From contig JAGBNF010000041.1 of NCBI GenBank assembly GCA_017634555.1, positions 1 to 32,638 of the forward strand: DNA of 32,638 nucleotides. Reading direction: 5' to 3'. The notes beneath the pieces are model-generated. The model saw only the letters and a program-made list of their open reading frames with translations. It had not been told where the DNA came from and did not search any database. Positions 24,592 to 32,638 of this stretch are shown piece after piece. Each line of letters opens with the position of its first letter. Positions within the stretch are counted from its first letter, which is position 1. Source of the stretch: Eubacterium sp. GTDB lineage: Bacteria > Bacillota > Clostridia > Lachnospirales > Lachnospiraceae. The position numbers and the translations under genes are program-made.

Positions 24592-26532
24592 ATGAAAAGG
24601 GTTGCAGTATTCACCGCTAAAATCTATAGTGAAATGGTTAAGGAAACCCAGTACGGGCTTATTCAGGCTGCCAAGCGCAACAAGATTAAGCTCATTTTCT
24701 TTTCGGGTTTCAGCGACAATTACGGCACCAGCGAAGAAGCTCGTTTCACAGAATATGATGACGGAGACTTCGCAGTATACTATCTTCCGGACGTTAATGA
24801 GTATGATGGACTCATAACCATGGATACATATCTCCCTGACCACTATCTTCAGCCTATCAATGATATGAAGAAAGCCGCCAAATGCCCTGTTGTTACTCTT
24901 GGGCAGGAGGATCCTAACACTTATTGTATAGTTAATGATCAGGAAAAATCCCTTGAAATTCTAATTGAACATTTAATAGAAGAACACGGATGTACAGAAC
25001 TTGTCCATGTTGCAGGAAGACTTGAGCTTTCCTTTGCTGCCATAAGAAAGGATGTTTTCATCAACACCCTTAAAAAGCATGGCCTTAAATGCGAGGAACG
25101 AAATATCGTTCAGGGTAATCTCTGGTACAACTGCGGTGATGAAGTTGTGGAACAGATCATTAAAGACTATTCCAAGGATTCCGATCGTCTCATGCCTGAT
25201 GCCATAGTGTGCGCAAATGACTACTCTGCCATCGGTGTATTTGAGGCACTTACCAAGCGCGGTTACAGCATCCCTGAGGATGTAATAATCACAGGTTATG
25301 ATAATATTCCGCAGGCCATGTTTATGGATCCTACTCTCACCACCTCCGAGCAGCCGTTCGAACAGGTCGGTAAAGAAGGAATCAACATGCTGGTCAAGCA
25401 TTGGAAAGGACTTAAACCTCCTCATATGGTTGCTGTTCCCGGTGTTCTGAAGAGAAATCAGTCCTGCGGCTGTGAACCTAAACATGTATATAAGAAGGAT
25501 GTTCTTAAGGAAGAATATTCTAAGACCATAGACCGTCTCGGAAATCTGTCACAGGCTAATACTTATCTTATCCTGAGTGTGCTTTCCGCAAAGACGAACG
25601 AAGAATTCTGGAACAACATGGAAGACAACTTCTTCAACGAGACAGGTTTCAAGGATGCTGTGCTCTGTCTAATGAAGGACTGGGATACATATAAAACAGT
25701 AAACAGTCCTGAAGACTTTAAGAACGAAACCTTCGAAGTAATGTGCGGCTCATATAAAGGAAAGCCGATAAAACGAGGCATTCTCCCACAGGGTCAGCTT
25801 CTTCCGGATGTTATGAATAACGATCCTGAGCCTTACTACATCGTACCGATTCATAACTTCCAGTACTTCATGGGATACTTCATCATCAACCCTGATCTTG
25901 AGAATCTGAAGCAGGCCAATATGAAGGCATGGTTCCTGAATATCAGTACTCTTCTTGAAAGTCTTCATATCAAGCAGGAGCTCAACAAAACTGTTGATAA
26001 GCTTCAGAACCTCTACTGCACAGATGTGCTTACAGGTCTTTATAACCGCCGTGGTTATGATATGTTCTTTAATGATTACTATAAGGAATGCCAGGAGAAT
26101 CATATCGGACTTGCGGTATTTGTAATCGATATGGACGGCATGAAGGGAATCAACGATAATTACGGACATGATGAAGGTGATTATTGTCTTTCTACCATCG
26201 GTCACTCAATGAAGGCTATATCCAAAAAAGGAGAAATCTGTATCAGATCCGGTGGAGATGAATTTGTAGTACTTGCAAAGAACTACGATGAGAAAAAAAT
26301 CGCGAAATTTAAGAAGGATCTTCGAAGCGAGATTGATAAGAAACGTAAGAATGACGGAAAGTCCTACAGTATAGAAGTAAGTATCGGCTGTTATATGGAA
26401 ATACCGGCCGAACCAAAATCCTCATCGGATGAAATCGATATAAATGCCGCATCTGAGAAATACCTCAGATATGCCGACAGAGAAATGTATATCGAAAAGA
26501 AGGAAAGAAAAAAAGGAGAAGGTGTGAGATAA
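24592..26532 (+). CDS. Diguanylate cyclase with LacI-type sugar-binding sensor domain
   Basis: GGDEF domains make the second messenger c-di-GMP. Residues about 1-290 of 646 are a LacI/GalR-like ligand-binding fold without its DNA-binding part: MPDAIVCANDYSAIGVFEAL, KRGYSIPEDVIITGYDNIP, PTLTTSEQPFEQVGKEGINML and VLKRNQSCGC. No signal peptide is present, so it should sense an intracellular ligand. A middle region (about 300-480) is unassigned, followed by a helix and the GGDEF domain with DVLTGLYNRRGYD and the intact SGGDEF motif at 554-558. I see no RxxD inhibitory site before it. I start at ATG 24592 (MKRVAVFTAK), which aligns with the first strand of the fold; ATG 24541 has no Shine-Dalgarno, and the chosen one has only a weak G-rich one. 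Confidence 0.9.
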   Translation: MKRVAVFTAKIYSEMVKETQYGLIQAAKRNKIKLIFFSGFSDNYGTSEEARFTEYDDGDFAVYYLPDVNEYDGLITMDTYLPDHYLQPINDMKKAAKCPVVTLGQEDPNTYCIVNDQEKSLEILIEHLIEEHGCTELVHVAGRLELSFAAIRKDVFINTLKKHGLKCEERNIVQGNLWYNCGDEVVEQIIKDYSKDSDRLMPDAIVCANDYSAIGVFEALTKRGYSIPEDVIITGYDNIPQAMFMDPTLTTSEQPFEQVGKEGINMLVKHWKGLKPPHMVAVPGVLKRNQSCGCEPKHVYKKDVLKEEYSKTIDRLGNLSQANTYLILSVLSAKTNEEFWNNMEDNFFNETGFKDAVLCLMKDWDTYKTVNSPEDFKNETFEVMCGSYKGKPIKRGILPQGQLLPDVMNNDPEPYYIVPIHNFQYFMGYFIINPDLENLKQANMKAWFLNISTLLESLHIKQELNKTVDKLQNLYCTDVLTGLYNRRGYDMFFNDYYKECQENHIGLAVFVIDMDGMKGINDNYGHDEGDYCLSTIGHSMKAISKKGEICIRSGGDEFVVLAKNYDEKKIAKFKKDLRSEIDKKRKNDGKSYSIEVSIGCYMEIPAEPKSSSDEIDINAASEKYLRYADREMYIEKKERKKGEGVR

Positions 26533-26551
26533 TTCACACCTTCCCTTTTTT
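26508..26551. terminator. Bidirectional intrinsic terminator between the GGDEF gene and rlmH
   Basis: AAGGTGTGA (26519-26527) and TCACACCTT (26534-26542) form a 9-bp stem that includes the GGDEF stop codon. An A-tract (26508-26514) on the left and a T-tract (26546-26551) on the right make it a terminator in both directions for converging genes. Confidence 0.85.
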
Positions 26552-26593
26552 ACGTAATGATCACAGTACCAGGCACCGTGAATTATTTATGAA

Positions 26594-27094
26594 CTATTTA
26601 TGGTACGGCTCTCCGGATATTATCCGGTAGCTTCTATATATCTGTTCAAGAAGAATTACTCTCATAAGCTGATGAGGAAATGTCATCTTAGAAAAGCTGA
26701 GATGCATATCCGCTTTTGATATCACCTCGTCCGAAAAGCCCAGTGATCCGCCGATCACAAACTGTATATGGCTTACGCCGTTCACGCCGAGGGAACTGAT
26801 CTTATCAGCCAGCTGAACCGAACCGAGTTCCTTACCGTTTATCTCCAGGGTTACTATATACGCCTTTCCTGATCCGCCTCCCGATGACGTCTGAAGGTAT
26901 TTCAGGAGTCTCTCCCCTTCTTTTCTCTTGATCTCGGCCTCTTCCGCCTCACCGGCTCTGTCAGGAGTCTTCTCATCCTGAACCTCGATTATGGAAAGAT
27001 CCGCATATCTTGAGAGTCTCTTCTTATATTCATCGATAGCATCACGATAAAAGCTTTCCTTTACCTTACCGACACATAAAATATCTATCTTCAT
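26594..27094 (-). CDS. rlmH: 23S rRNA pseudouridine-1915 N3-methyltransferase RlmH
   Basis: RlmH methylates pseudouridine 1915 in helix 69 of 23S rRNA using S-adenosylmethionine. The 166-aa protein has the SPOUT features IDILCVGKVKE at the start, VIGGSLGFSDEV (the knotted SAM site) and LSFSKMTFPHQLMRVILLEQIYRSYRIISGEPYHK at the end. I use ATG 27094 because family members begin MKI; the ATG at 27130 would overlap purF by 22 bp and add 12 residues. The Shine-Dalgarno is weak (AGGA about 11 nt away). It follows the purF-like gene by 14 bp. Confidence 0.96.
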   Translation of the reverse strand: MKIDILCVGKVKESFYRDAIDEYKKRLSRYADLSIIEVQDEKTPDRAGEAEEAEIKRKEGERLLKYLQTSSGGGSGKAYIVTLEINGKELGSVQLADKISSLGVNGVSHIQFVIGGSLGFSDEVISKADMHLSFSKMTFPHQLMRVILLEQIYRSYRIISGEPYHK

Positions 27095-27108
27095 TCTTGT
27101 GAGATATC

Positions 27109-28527
27109 CTATTCTCTTCCATCCCAGCAATATGTACAGAGCTGGTCTCTGTCAAGTCCTGTAGCCTCAATCATATCATCAAGTCTGTTGAAGCTGAGCG
27201 ATGTAAAGTTGAGCTTCTTTCTGATTCCCTCAAGCATCTGATGATAACGATCAGAATCAGGATTAGCATAATCCTCAAGAATAGTTCTTTCTACATTCTC
27301 GCCCTCTTCTTCAGCGATAACACGTCTCGCGATAAGCTCCATTTCAGAATTTGAACGTGAGAAATTGATATACTTACATCCGAACATAAGCGGTGGACAT
27401 GCAGGTCTGATATGAACCTCACTTGCTCCGCTCTGGTACAGGAACTCAGTTGTCTCACGAAGCTGTGTACCACGTACGATTGAATCATCTATGATAAGAA
27501 GCTTCTTCTGATCGATAAGTTCATGAACAGGAATAAGCTTCATCTTAGCGATAAGATTTCTCTTGTTCTGATGTGTAGGCATAAATGATCTAGGCCATGT
27601 CGGAGTATACTTGATAAATGGTCTTGAGAATGGAATACCCGACTGATTAGCATATCCGATAGCGTGAGCTGTTCCGGAATCAGGAACACCGGCAACAACA
27701 TCAATCTCATCCTTACCCAACTGATCTCTCTCTGCCATCTTTGCACCACAACGATAACGCATTTCCTCAACAGAGATGCCTTCATAATGTGATGATGGAT
27801 ATCCGTAGTAAACCCAGAGGAATGTACAGATTCTCATCTTTGAACCCGGCTTAGCGAGTGTAACTACAGCCTCAGGTGTCATGGCACAGATTTCTCCCGG
27901 GCCAAGTTCCCTATAGTCTGTATATCCGAGATTAAGATATGCATGACTCTCGAAGGTAGCGCAGTAACCTGTCTCCTTCTTACCGATGATGATCGGAGTT
28001 CTGCCAAACTTATCTCTTGCGAGGTAAATGCAGTCAGGAGTCATGATAATAATAGTCATAGATCCGTCTATTCTCTCCTGAGCGTACTTGATACCCTCGA
28101 TAATGTTATCCTTCTGATTAATGATAGCGGCAGTAAGCTCAGTCTTATTGATATCGCCGTCTGTCATTTCAAAGAAATGTGAATTTCCGCCACGGAACAC
28201 CTCCTCAACAAGGTCATCGGAATTGTTGATCTTTCCGACTGTAACAATCGAATATGTACCGTGATGTGATCTTACTAAGAGTGGCTGTGGATCATAATCC
28301 GAAATGCTTCCTATTCCGAGATTACCTTCCATCTCATGAACATCCTTCATGAACTTTGTTCTGAATGGTGAATGCTCAATGCTGTGAATAGCTCTGTTAA
28401 AGCCATCCTTCTTTCCGTGAACCGCAAGTCCGCCACGTCTCGTACCGAGATGTGAATGGTAATCGGTTCCGTAGAAAAGATCAAATACACAATCTTCTTT
28501 TAATGCTGTAGCAAAAAATCCGCCCAT
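27109..28527 (-). CDS. PurF-like amidophosphoribosyltransferase paralogue lacking the glutaminase cysteine
   Basis: The 472-aa protein has the PurF two-domain layout. Canonical PurF begins Met-Cys, the cysteine being the glutaminase nucleophile; here it begins MGGFFATALK, so Gly replaces Cys. The Arg of the GHxRYST motif (here GIGSISDYDPQP) and the HNGN oxyanion motif (here VGKINN) are also changed. The phosphoribosyltransferase part is intact: VAGVPDSGTAHAIGY and the PRPP loop LLIIDDSIVRGTQLRE. Four cysteines fit the Bacillus 4Fe-4S ligands (RICTFLW, GCKYIN, and CTYC near the end). AGGAG lies 6 nt before the ATG, so the start is firm. It probably cannot hydrolyse glutamine; it may use free ammonia or have another role. 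Neighbours are a flavodiiron gene (48 bp upstream) and rlmH. Confidence 0.88.
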   Translation of the reverse strand: MGGFFATALKEDCVFDLFYGTDYHSHLGTRRGGLAVHGKKDGFNRAIHSIEHSPFRTKFMKDVHEMEGNLGIGSISDYDPQPLLVRSHHGTYSIVTVGKINNSDDLVEEVFRGGNSHFFEMTDGDINKTELTAAIINQKDNIIEGIKYAQERIDGSMTIIIMTPDCIYLARDKFGRTPIIIGKKETGYCATFESHAYLNLGYTDYRELGPGEICAMTPEAVVTLAKPGSKMRICTFLWVYYGYPSSHYEGISVEEMRYRCGAKMAERDQLGKDEIDVVAGVPDSGTAHAIGYANQSGIPFSRPFIKYTPTWPRSFMPTHQNKRNLIAKMKLIPVHELIDQKKLLIIDDSIVRGTQLRETTEFLYQSGASEVHIRPACPPLMFGCKYINFSRSNSEMELIARRVIAEEEGENVERTILEDYANPDSDRYHQMLEGIRKKLNFTSLSFNRLDDMIEATGLDRDQLCTYCWDGRE

Positions 28528-28575
28528 AATAAACTCCTGATCTTCATTATGATTTTTTTGTAAAATGTATCCCTG

Positions 28576-29754
28576 TTACTTTCCTGCTTCTACAACCGCA
28601 TCAGCAAGTGCTTCAAGATTCTTGATATCAGCATCCTTAACTGCAGTTTTGATAGTAACTACAGGATCAATAACAGTGATGTTCTTCATCGCTTCTACAA
28701 GTGACTTCATAGTCCTTGCTGCTGTCGGTCCCCATGAACCGTTCTCAACAAATGCAACCTTTCTGTTCTGATAGGTCTTATATGTGAGATGTGTGAGGAA
28801 GTCATGCATAGGAAGGAATACTCCTCCGTCATATGATGATGCACAAAGAACCATTCTGTCATATCTGAATGCATCCTCTACGCACTCTGCTATATCCTCA
28901 CGGCAGAGGTCACTGATAGCAACCTTCTCGCCCTTTGCCTCAAGCATTTCGGCAAGCTTCTTTGCAGCAACCTCAGTATTGCCGTGGATCGAAGCGTAAG
29001 CAACAAATACGCCCTTATCCTCAGCCTGATAGCTGCTCCATGTATTATAAGTATTAAGATAATACTCAAGGTCTTCCTTAAGTACAGGTCCGTGAAGCGG
29101 TGCGATGGTCTGAATATCAAGTGCAGCTGCCTTCTTCAGAAGTCCCTGAACCGGCATACCGTACTTTCCGACGATACCGAAGTAGTAACGTCTTGCTTCA
29201 CAAGCCCATCCCTCATCATTCTCATCTTCCTTGCAGATAGCACCAAACTTACCGAAAGCATCTGCTGAGAAGAATACCTTCTCGCTTGACTCGTAAGTCA
29301 TCATAACTTCAGGCCAGTGGATCATCGGTGCAAGAATAAAGTTGAGTGTATGTGAGCCGAGTGATAATGTATCACCCTCTTTAACTGTTACAGCTCTGTC
29401 TCCGAGATCATAGTCGAAGAACTGAGGCATCATCTGAAATGTCTTTGCTGTTCCTACAACCTTTGCATCCGGATAAGCATCAAGTACAGCCTTAAGGCTT
29501 CCGGAATGATCCGGCTCAAGATGCTGAACTACTATATAATCAAGCGCACGTCCGCCAAGGGCAGCACTGAGGTTTGCCATATACTCTTCTGTCTTATCAG
29601 CATCAACAGTATCCATAACTGCTGTCTTCTCATCAAGAATAAGATATGAATTGTATGCCATTCCCTCAGGAATTATATACTGTCCCTCGAAAAGATCGAG
29701 TTCCAGATCATCTACACCTATATAACGAATTGAATCTGATATATTCATGTCCAT
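28576..29754 (-). CDS. fprA: Flavodiiron protein (FprA-type oxygen/NO reductase)
   Basis: FprA proteins reduce oxygen or nitric oxide in anaerobes. The 392-aa protein has an N-terminal metallo-beta-lactamase-like domain with diiron ligands in QHLEPDHSG (H78, E80, D82, H83), MIHWPEVMMTY, FFSADAFG and APLHGPV, then a C-terminal flavodoxin domain beginning VFVAYASIHGNTEVAAKKLAE with SSYDGGVFLPM and FVENGSWGPTAARTM. No rubredoxin extension is present, so an external electron donor is needed. I start at ATG 29754, 8 nt after GGAGGG; the ATG at 29787 lies upstream of this site. A 13-bp palindrome TGTAATTGTTACA (29826-29838) lies in the gap after copA. Confidence 0.95.
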   Translation of the reverse strand: MDMNISDSIRYIGVDDLELDLFEGQYIIPEGMAYNSYLILDEKTAVMDTVDADKTEEYMANLSAALGGRALDYIVVQHLEPDHSGSLKAVLDAYPDAKVVGTAKTFQMMPQFFDYDLGDRAVTVKEGDTLSLGSHTLNFILAPMIHWPEVMMTYESSEKVFFSADAFGKFGAICKEDENDEGWACEARRYYFGIVGKYGMPVQGLLKKAAALDIQTIAPLHGPVLKEDLEYYLNTYNTWSSYQAEDKGVFVAYASIHGNTEVAAKKLAEMLEAKGEKVAISDLCREDIAECVEDAFRYDRMVLCASSYDGGVFLPMHDFLTHLTYKTYQNRKVAFVENGSWGPTAARTMKSLVEAMKNITVIDPVVTIKTAVKDADIKNLEALADAVVEAGK

Positions 29755-29855
29755 TTTTATAACCCTCCCTAGTACATTTTTTGTCACTGTTCTTTTTTAC
29801 CACAATTCTCTCTTTGCTTCAACCCTGTAATTGTTACAAAAGTATTAAGATTATC

Positions 29856-30092
29856 TCATTTAATTTCTACAACTTTGTAGTCTTTGTCCTCTACTGCCTT
29901 CTTCAGTACTTCATTTTCAACGTCTCCCGACAAGGTAAGGACCGCTGTTCCCTCCTTATGACTTACAACCGCATCCGCTACTCCTTCCACTGCAAGAAGT
30001 GCCTTCTTAACAGTTGCCTCACAATGTTCGCACATCATTCCTTCTATAACGATTGTCTTATCACCGTCTGATTTCTTACCAAATCCAAACAT
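29856..30092 (-). CDS. Possible separately initiated CopZ-like copper chaperone nested in copA
   Basis: In frame with copA, an internal ATG at 30092 (MFGFGKKSDGDK) is preceded by AAGAAGGAG with 8 nt spacing, a ribosome-binding site as good as those of real genes in this window. The product would be 78 aa with the CxxC in GMMCEHCEATV, the size and form of CopZ. It may be made in addition to, or cleaved from, the fusion. This is inference from the initiation signals; the run of G/A in the linker also permits a chance match. Confidence 0.5.
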   Translation of the reverse strand: MFGFGKKSDGDKTIVIEGMMCEHCEATVKKALLAVEGVADAVVSHKEGTAVLTLSGDVENEVLKKAVEDKDYKVVEIK

Positions 30093-32462
30093 TTCTTCGT
30101 CTCCTTCTTTCTTATCTCTTTTCATGTCTTTTCCGGATACATTTCCATCAGATAATTCTGTGCTCACCGAATCCAACATTCTATCCTTCCCGGTTCTGAG
30201 TTTTACGAGATTCAGTCTCAGGGCATTCATGCATACCGTAAAGCTGGAAAGGCTCATTGCCGCAGCTCCGTACATCGGCTTCATCATAAATCCGAAGAGT
30301 CCGATTGCCGTCGGAATACATATCATATTATAGATAAATGCCCAGAAAAGATTCTCATGAATATTTCTTATGGTCTTACGGCTGAGGGTGATTCCCGATG
30401 CCACATCCATAAGTGAATTCTTCATAAGTACCACATCCGCAGCATCAACCGCAACATCCGCTCCCGCTCCGATAGCGATTCCGGTGTCTGCCTGCGTAAG
30501 TGCCGGTGCATCGTTTATTCCGTCACCAACCATTGCAACCTTGCCTGATTCCTGAAGGTGCTTAATGACATCCTGTTTTCCATCCGGAAGAACACCGGCT
30601 ATCACCTCGTCAACCCCTGCCGTACGTCCCACAGCTTCCGCAGTACGTTTGTTGTCTCCGGTAAGCATTACGACTCTGAGGCCCTGCTCCTTAAGAATAC
30701 TTATTGCCTCTGCACTGTCATCCTTAATGGTATCTGCCACCGCGATAATTCCGAGAAGGCTCTCTCCTCTCGCAAAAAGAAGCGGTGTCTTACCCTCGTC
30801 CGAAAGCGTACGGATCCTGCTCTCTGTTTCATCCGATATCTTTACGATCGAGCTTATATAGGAAAGACTTCCTCCTGATATAATTTCGGATTCTCCGAGT
30901 ATAGCCTTAAGGCCGTTTCCCGGAAGTGCAATGAAATCAGATATTTCATAGCTCTCTGATTTCTTCTTTATATCATCACCAAGGCTGTCAGCATATTTTA
31001 CTACCGCTCCTGCAAGCGGATGCTCCGAAAAGCTTTCAAGTGCCGATGCAAGTCCCACCAGCTCATCCTTAGTAACTCCATCAGCTTCTATAACATCGGT
31101 TACTACCGGTTCGCCCTTCGTAACCGTTCCTGTCTTATCAAGTACGACCGTCTCTACTCTTCCCAGTGTTTCGAGTGCTTCAGCCGTTTTATAAAGTATT
31201 CCGTTCTTTGCACCGACTCCGCTGCCGACCATAATAGCCACAGGCGTTGCAAGTCCCAGTGCACAAGGACAGCTTATAACCAGTACCGATATAGCTCTCG
31301 CTATTGAGAAGCCCACATCACGTCCGCCGATAAGCAGCCATCCGAAAAATGTAACAAGAGCTATTCCGATAACAACGGGAACAAAGATTCCCGAAACCTT
31401 ATCTGCAATTCTGGCGAGTGGTGCTTTGGTTGCCGCTGCATCACTGACCATTTCAATTATCTTTGAAAGAGTTGTCTCTTCGCCTACTCTTGTTGCGCGG
31501 CATTTCATATATCCGCTGGTATTGATTGTTGCAGCCGATACCATATCACCGGGTGCCTTATCAACCGGGATGCTCTCTCCCGTAAGTGCCGCTTCGTTAA
31601 CGGCCGAATTACCTGAAATGACTTCTCCGTCCACAGGTATACTGTCTCCCGGACGGACTATAAATATATCCTCTTTCCTTACCTCCGAAACGGGAACCTC
31701 TGTCTCAACTCCATCTCTTTCAATCACTGCCGTTTCAGGTGCCAGAGACATCAGGCTTTTAAGCGCATCTGTAGTACGCCCCTTCGAAAGTGATTCCAGC
31801 AGCTTTCCCACAGTGATCAGCGTAACTATCATTGCAGCTGATTCAAAATAAAGATTCATAGAATAGCTATGGACAAGCTCCGCATTTCCCTTACCCTGAG
31901 CATCTATCATAATGAAAAGACATACCAGACTGTATCCGAAGGATGCCGCACTTCCCATAGCAACCAATGTATCCATATTCGGTGCCCCATGCAGCAGGCT
32001 CGTGAGACCGCTGGTAAAGAATTTCTTATTAATAATCATGATAATGAGAGCCATAAGCATTTCAAAAAGCGCAAGTGCCACATGATTATGAAATGCCGGA
32101 ATAAGAACCGGCCAGCCCCACATCATATGTCCCATGGAAAAGTACATAAGAATAACAAGGAAAAAGGCCGATACAAGAAGTCTTTTCTTCAGTACCGGCG
32201 TTTCCTTGTCCTTTAATGCTTCTTCCTGCTCAGCATACTGGGACCGTCCCTGCCCAGCATTCTGCCCTTTTAATGCAGCTCCGTAACCAGCATTACGGAC
32301 TGCCTCGATTATCGCTTCACTGTCGACATCTCCCTCAACCCCCATTGAATTGGTGAGGAGACTTACCGCACAGCTCTCAACTCCCGGAACAGAGCTTACC
32401 GCCTTTTCGACTCTTGCCTGACAGGCAGCACAGCTCATTCCCGTTACTGTATATTGTCTCAA
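29856..32462 (-). CDS. copA: Copper-exporting P1B-type ATPase with extra C-terminal HMA domain
   Basis: CopA pumps Cu(I) out of the cytoplasm. The 868-aa protein has an N-terminal metal-binding domain (GMSCAACQARVEKA, CxxC at 11 and 14), about eight membrane segments, TGES at 294-297, the copper-site SCPCALGLATP with CPC at 398-400, DKTGT at 442-446, SEHP at 479-482 and MVGDGINDAPAL. After the last membrane pair a basic linker leads to a second heavy-metal domain (IEGMMCEHCEATVKKAL) filling the last 65 residues, which resembles the free chaperone CopZ and is unusual at this end. Translation starts at TTG 32462, supported by AGAGGT 6 nt upstream. A cop-box-like operator precedes it. Confidence 0.95.
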   Translation of the reverse strand: MRQYTVTGMSCAACQARVEKAVSSVPGVESCAVSLLTNSMGVEGDVDSEAIIEAVRNAGYGAALKGQNAGQGRSQYAEQEEALKDKETPVLKKRLLVSAFFLVILMYFSMGHMMWGWPVLIPAFHNHVALALFEMLMALIIMIINKKFFTSGLTSLLHGAPNMDTLVAMGSAASFGYSLVCLFIMIDAQGKGNAELVHSYSMNLYFESAAMIVTLITVGKLLESLSKGRTTDALKSLMSLAPETAVIERDGVETEVPVSEVRKEDIFIVRPGDSIPVDGEVISGNSAVNEAALTGESIPVDKAPGDMVSAATINTSGYMKCRATRVGEETTLSKIIEMVSDAAATKAPLARIADKVSGIFVPVVIGIALVTFFGWLLIGGRDVGFSIARAISVLVISCPCALGLATPVAIMVGSGVGAKNGILYKTAEALETLGRVETVVLDKTGTVTKGEPVVTDVIEADGVTKDELVGLASALESFSEHPLAGAVVKYADSLGDDIKKKSESYEISDFIALPGNGLKAILGESEIISGGSLSYISSIVKISDETESRIRTLSDEGKTPLLFARGESLLGIIAVADTIKDDSAEAISILKEQGLRVVMLTGDNKRTAEAVGRTAGVDEVIAGVLPDGKQDVIKHLQESGKVAMVGDGINDAPALTQADTGIAIGAGADVAVDAADVVLMKNSLMDVASGITLSRKTIRNIHENLFWAFIYNMICIPTAIGLFGFMMKPMYGAAAMSLSSFTVCMNALRLNLVKLRTGKDRMLDSVSTELSDGNVSGKDMKRDKKEGDEEMFGFGKKSDGDKTIVIEGMMCEHCEATVKKALLAVEGVADAVVSHKEGTAVLTLSGDVENEVLKKAVEDKDYKVVEIK

Positions 32463-32494
32463 TTTGATACCTCTTTGTAATCACTGTTTCAGTT

Positions 32495-32529
32495 TACAGG
32501 TGTCAATAAACTCCTTTGACAATATTATA
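32495..32529 (-). promoter_or_regulatory. Cop-box-like operator and candidate promoter for copA
   Basis: On the minus strand GACACCTGTA (32495-32504) fits KACANNTGTA, the CopY/CopR cop box. It overlaps a perfect TTGACA (32501-32506) that lacks a good -10 at 17 bp; a TATAAT at 32524-32529 upstream may be the true -10 instead. A TGTCAA/TTGACA inverted repeat spans 32501-32521. Confidence 0.5.
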
Positions 32530-32575
32530 TACGGATTACTCCATTTCTTATATGTGTGCGACTTGAAAACTTATA

Positions 32576-32638
32576 TCAGATAAGCAGTCTCAGTCTCTGC
32601 TTCATACTCTCCATGGTGATCTTCTTTACATCACCGAG
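32576..32638 (-). CDS. C-terminal fragment of an unidentified protein
   Basis: Twenty codons from the window edge end at TGA 32576, reading a basic amphipathic tail (VKKITMESMKQRLRLL). It lies 113 bp upstream of copA in the same direction. Too short to identify; it could be chance, but the frame is open to the edge. Confidence 0.4.
   Translation of the reverse strand, partial: LGDVKKITMESMKQRLRLLI

Noticed and set aside
27095-27130. Extended rlmH start at 27130
   Set aside because: It overlaps the purF-like gene and adds 12 residues not found in the family.
29826-29838. TGTAATTGTTACA palindrome as a second cop box
   Set aside because: The half-sites have the wrong order for KACANNTGTA; left as an unexplained palindrome before fprA.

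Overview
The window looks like chromosomal DNA from a low-to-moderate GC Firmicute, most likely a Lachnospiraceae-type Clostridia. I infer this from the comM-dprA-topA-codY order, strong GGAGG ribosome-binding sites, a CodY regulator, a Bacillus-type PurF with iron-sulfur cysteines, a clostridial flavodiiron protein and a LacI-fold/GGDEF fusion. No species can be named from sequence alone. I see no rRNA, tRNA, insertion sequence, prophage or CRISPR array.

Almost everything is on the minus strand, so transcription runs from high to low coordinates. At the right edge is the tail of an unknown gene, then a copper-exporting P-type ATPase (copA) with a cop-box-like operator and a fused C-terminal CopZ-like domain. 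Next come a flavodiiron protein, a PurF paralogue that has lost its glutaminase residues, and rlmH. Two plus-strand genes follow: a LysR regulator (23515-24504) and a LacI-fold/GGDEF protein (24592-26532). The GGDEF gene and rlmH converge on a bidirectional terminator.

Divergent from lysR lies a run of three unrecognised membrane proteins with repetitive Q/N/Y/G/P-rich segments (23336 down to 20425). They run directly into amino-acid biosynthesis genes: ilvD, ilvB, serC, serA and asd. The same-strand run continues into a small P-loop kinase, a DUF1015 protein and the glycogen branching enzyme glgB. The kinase, DUF1015 and glgB genes are 2-5 bp apart. The serA-asd gap holds a compact array of RNA-like hairpins.

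After a hairpin come two CobW/G3E GTPases. The first has a very large His/Asp linker. The second ends in a domain resembling DUF1980/TIGR03943. A clear terminator follows. The last block is comM-dprA (overlapping), topA, codY and a partial acidic coiled-coil membrane protein. CodY senses branched-chain amino acids and GTP in its known hosts, so codY and the ilv genes in one window form a plausible regulatory link. A weak CodY-box-like site lies before ilvD.

The least explained parts are the low-complexity membrane-protein cluster, the glutaminase-dead PurF, the copA/copZ nested start, the CobW-DUF1980 fusion, and the kinase-DUF1015 pair next to serine genes.
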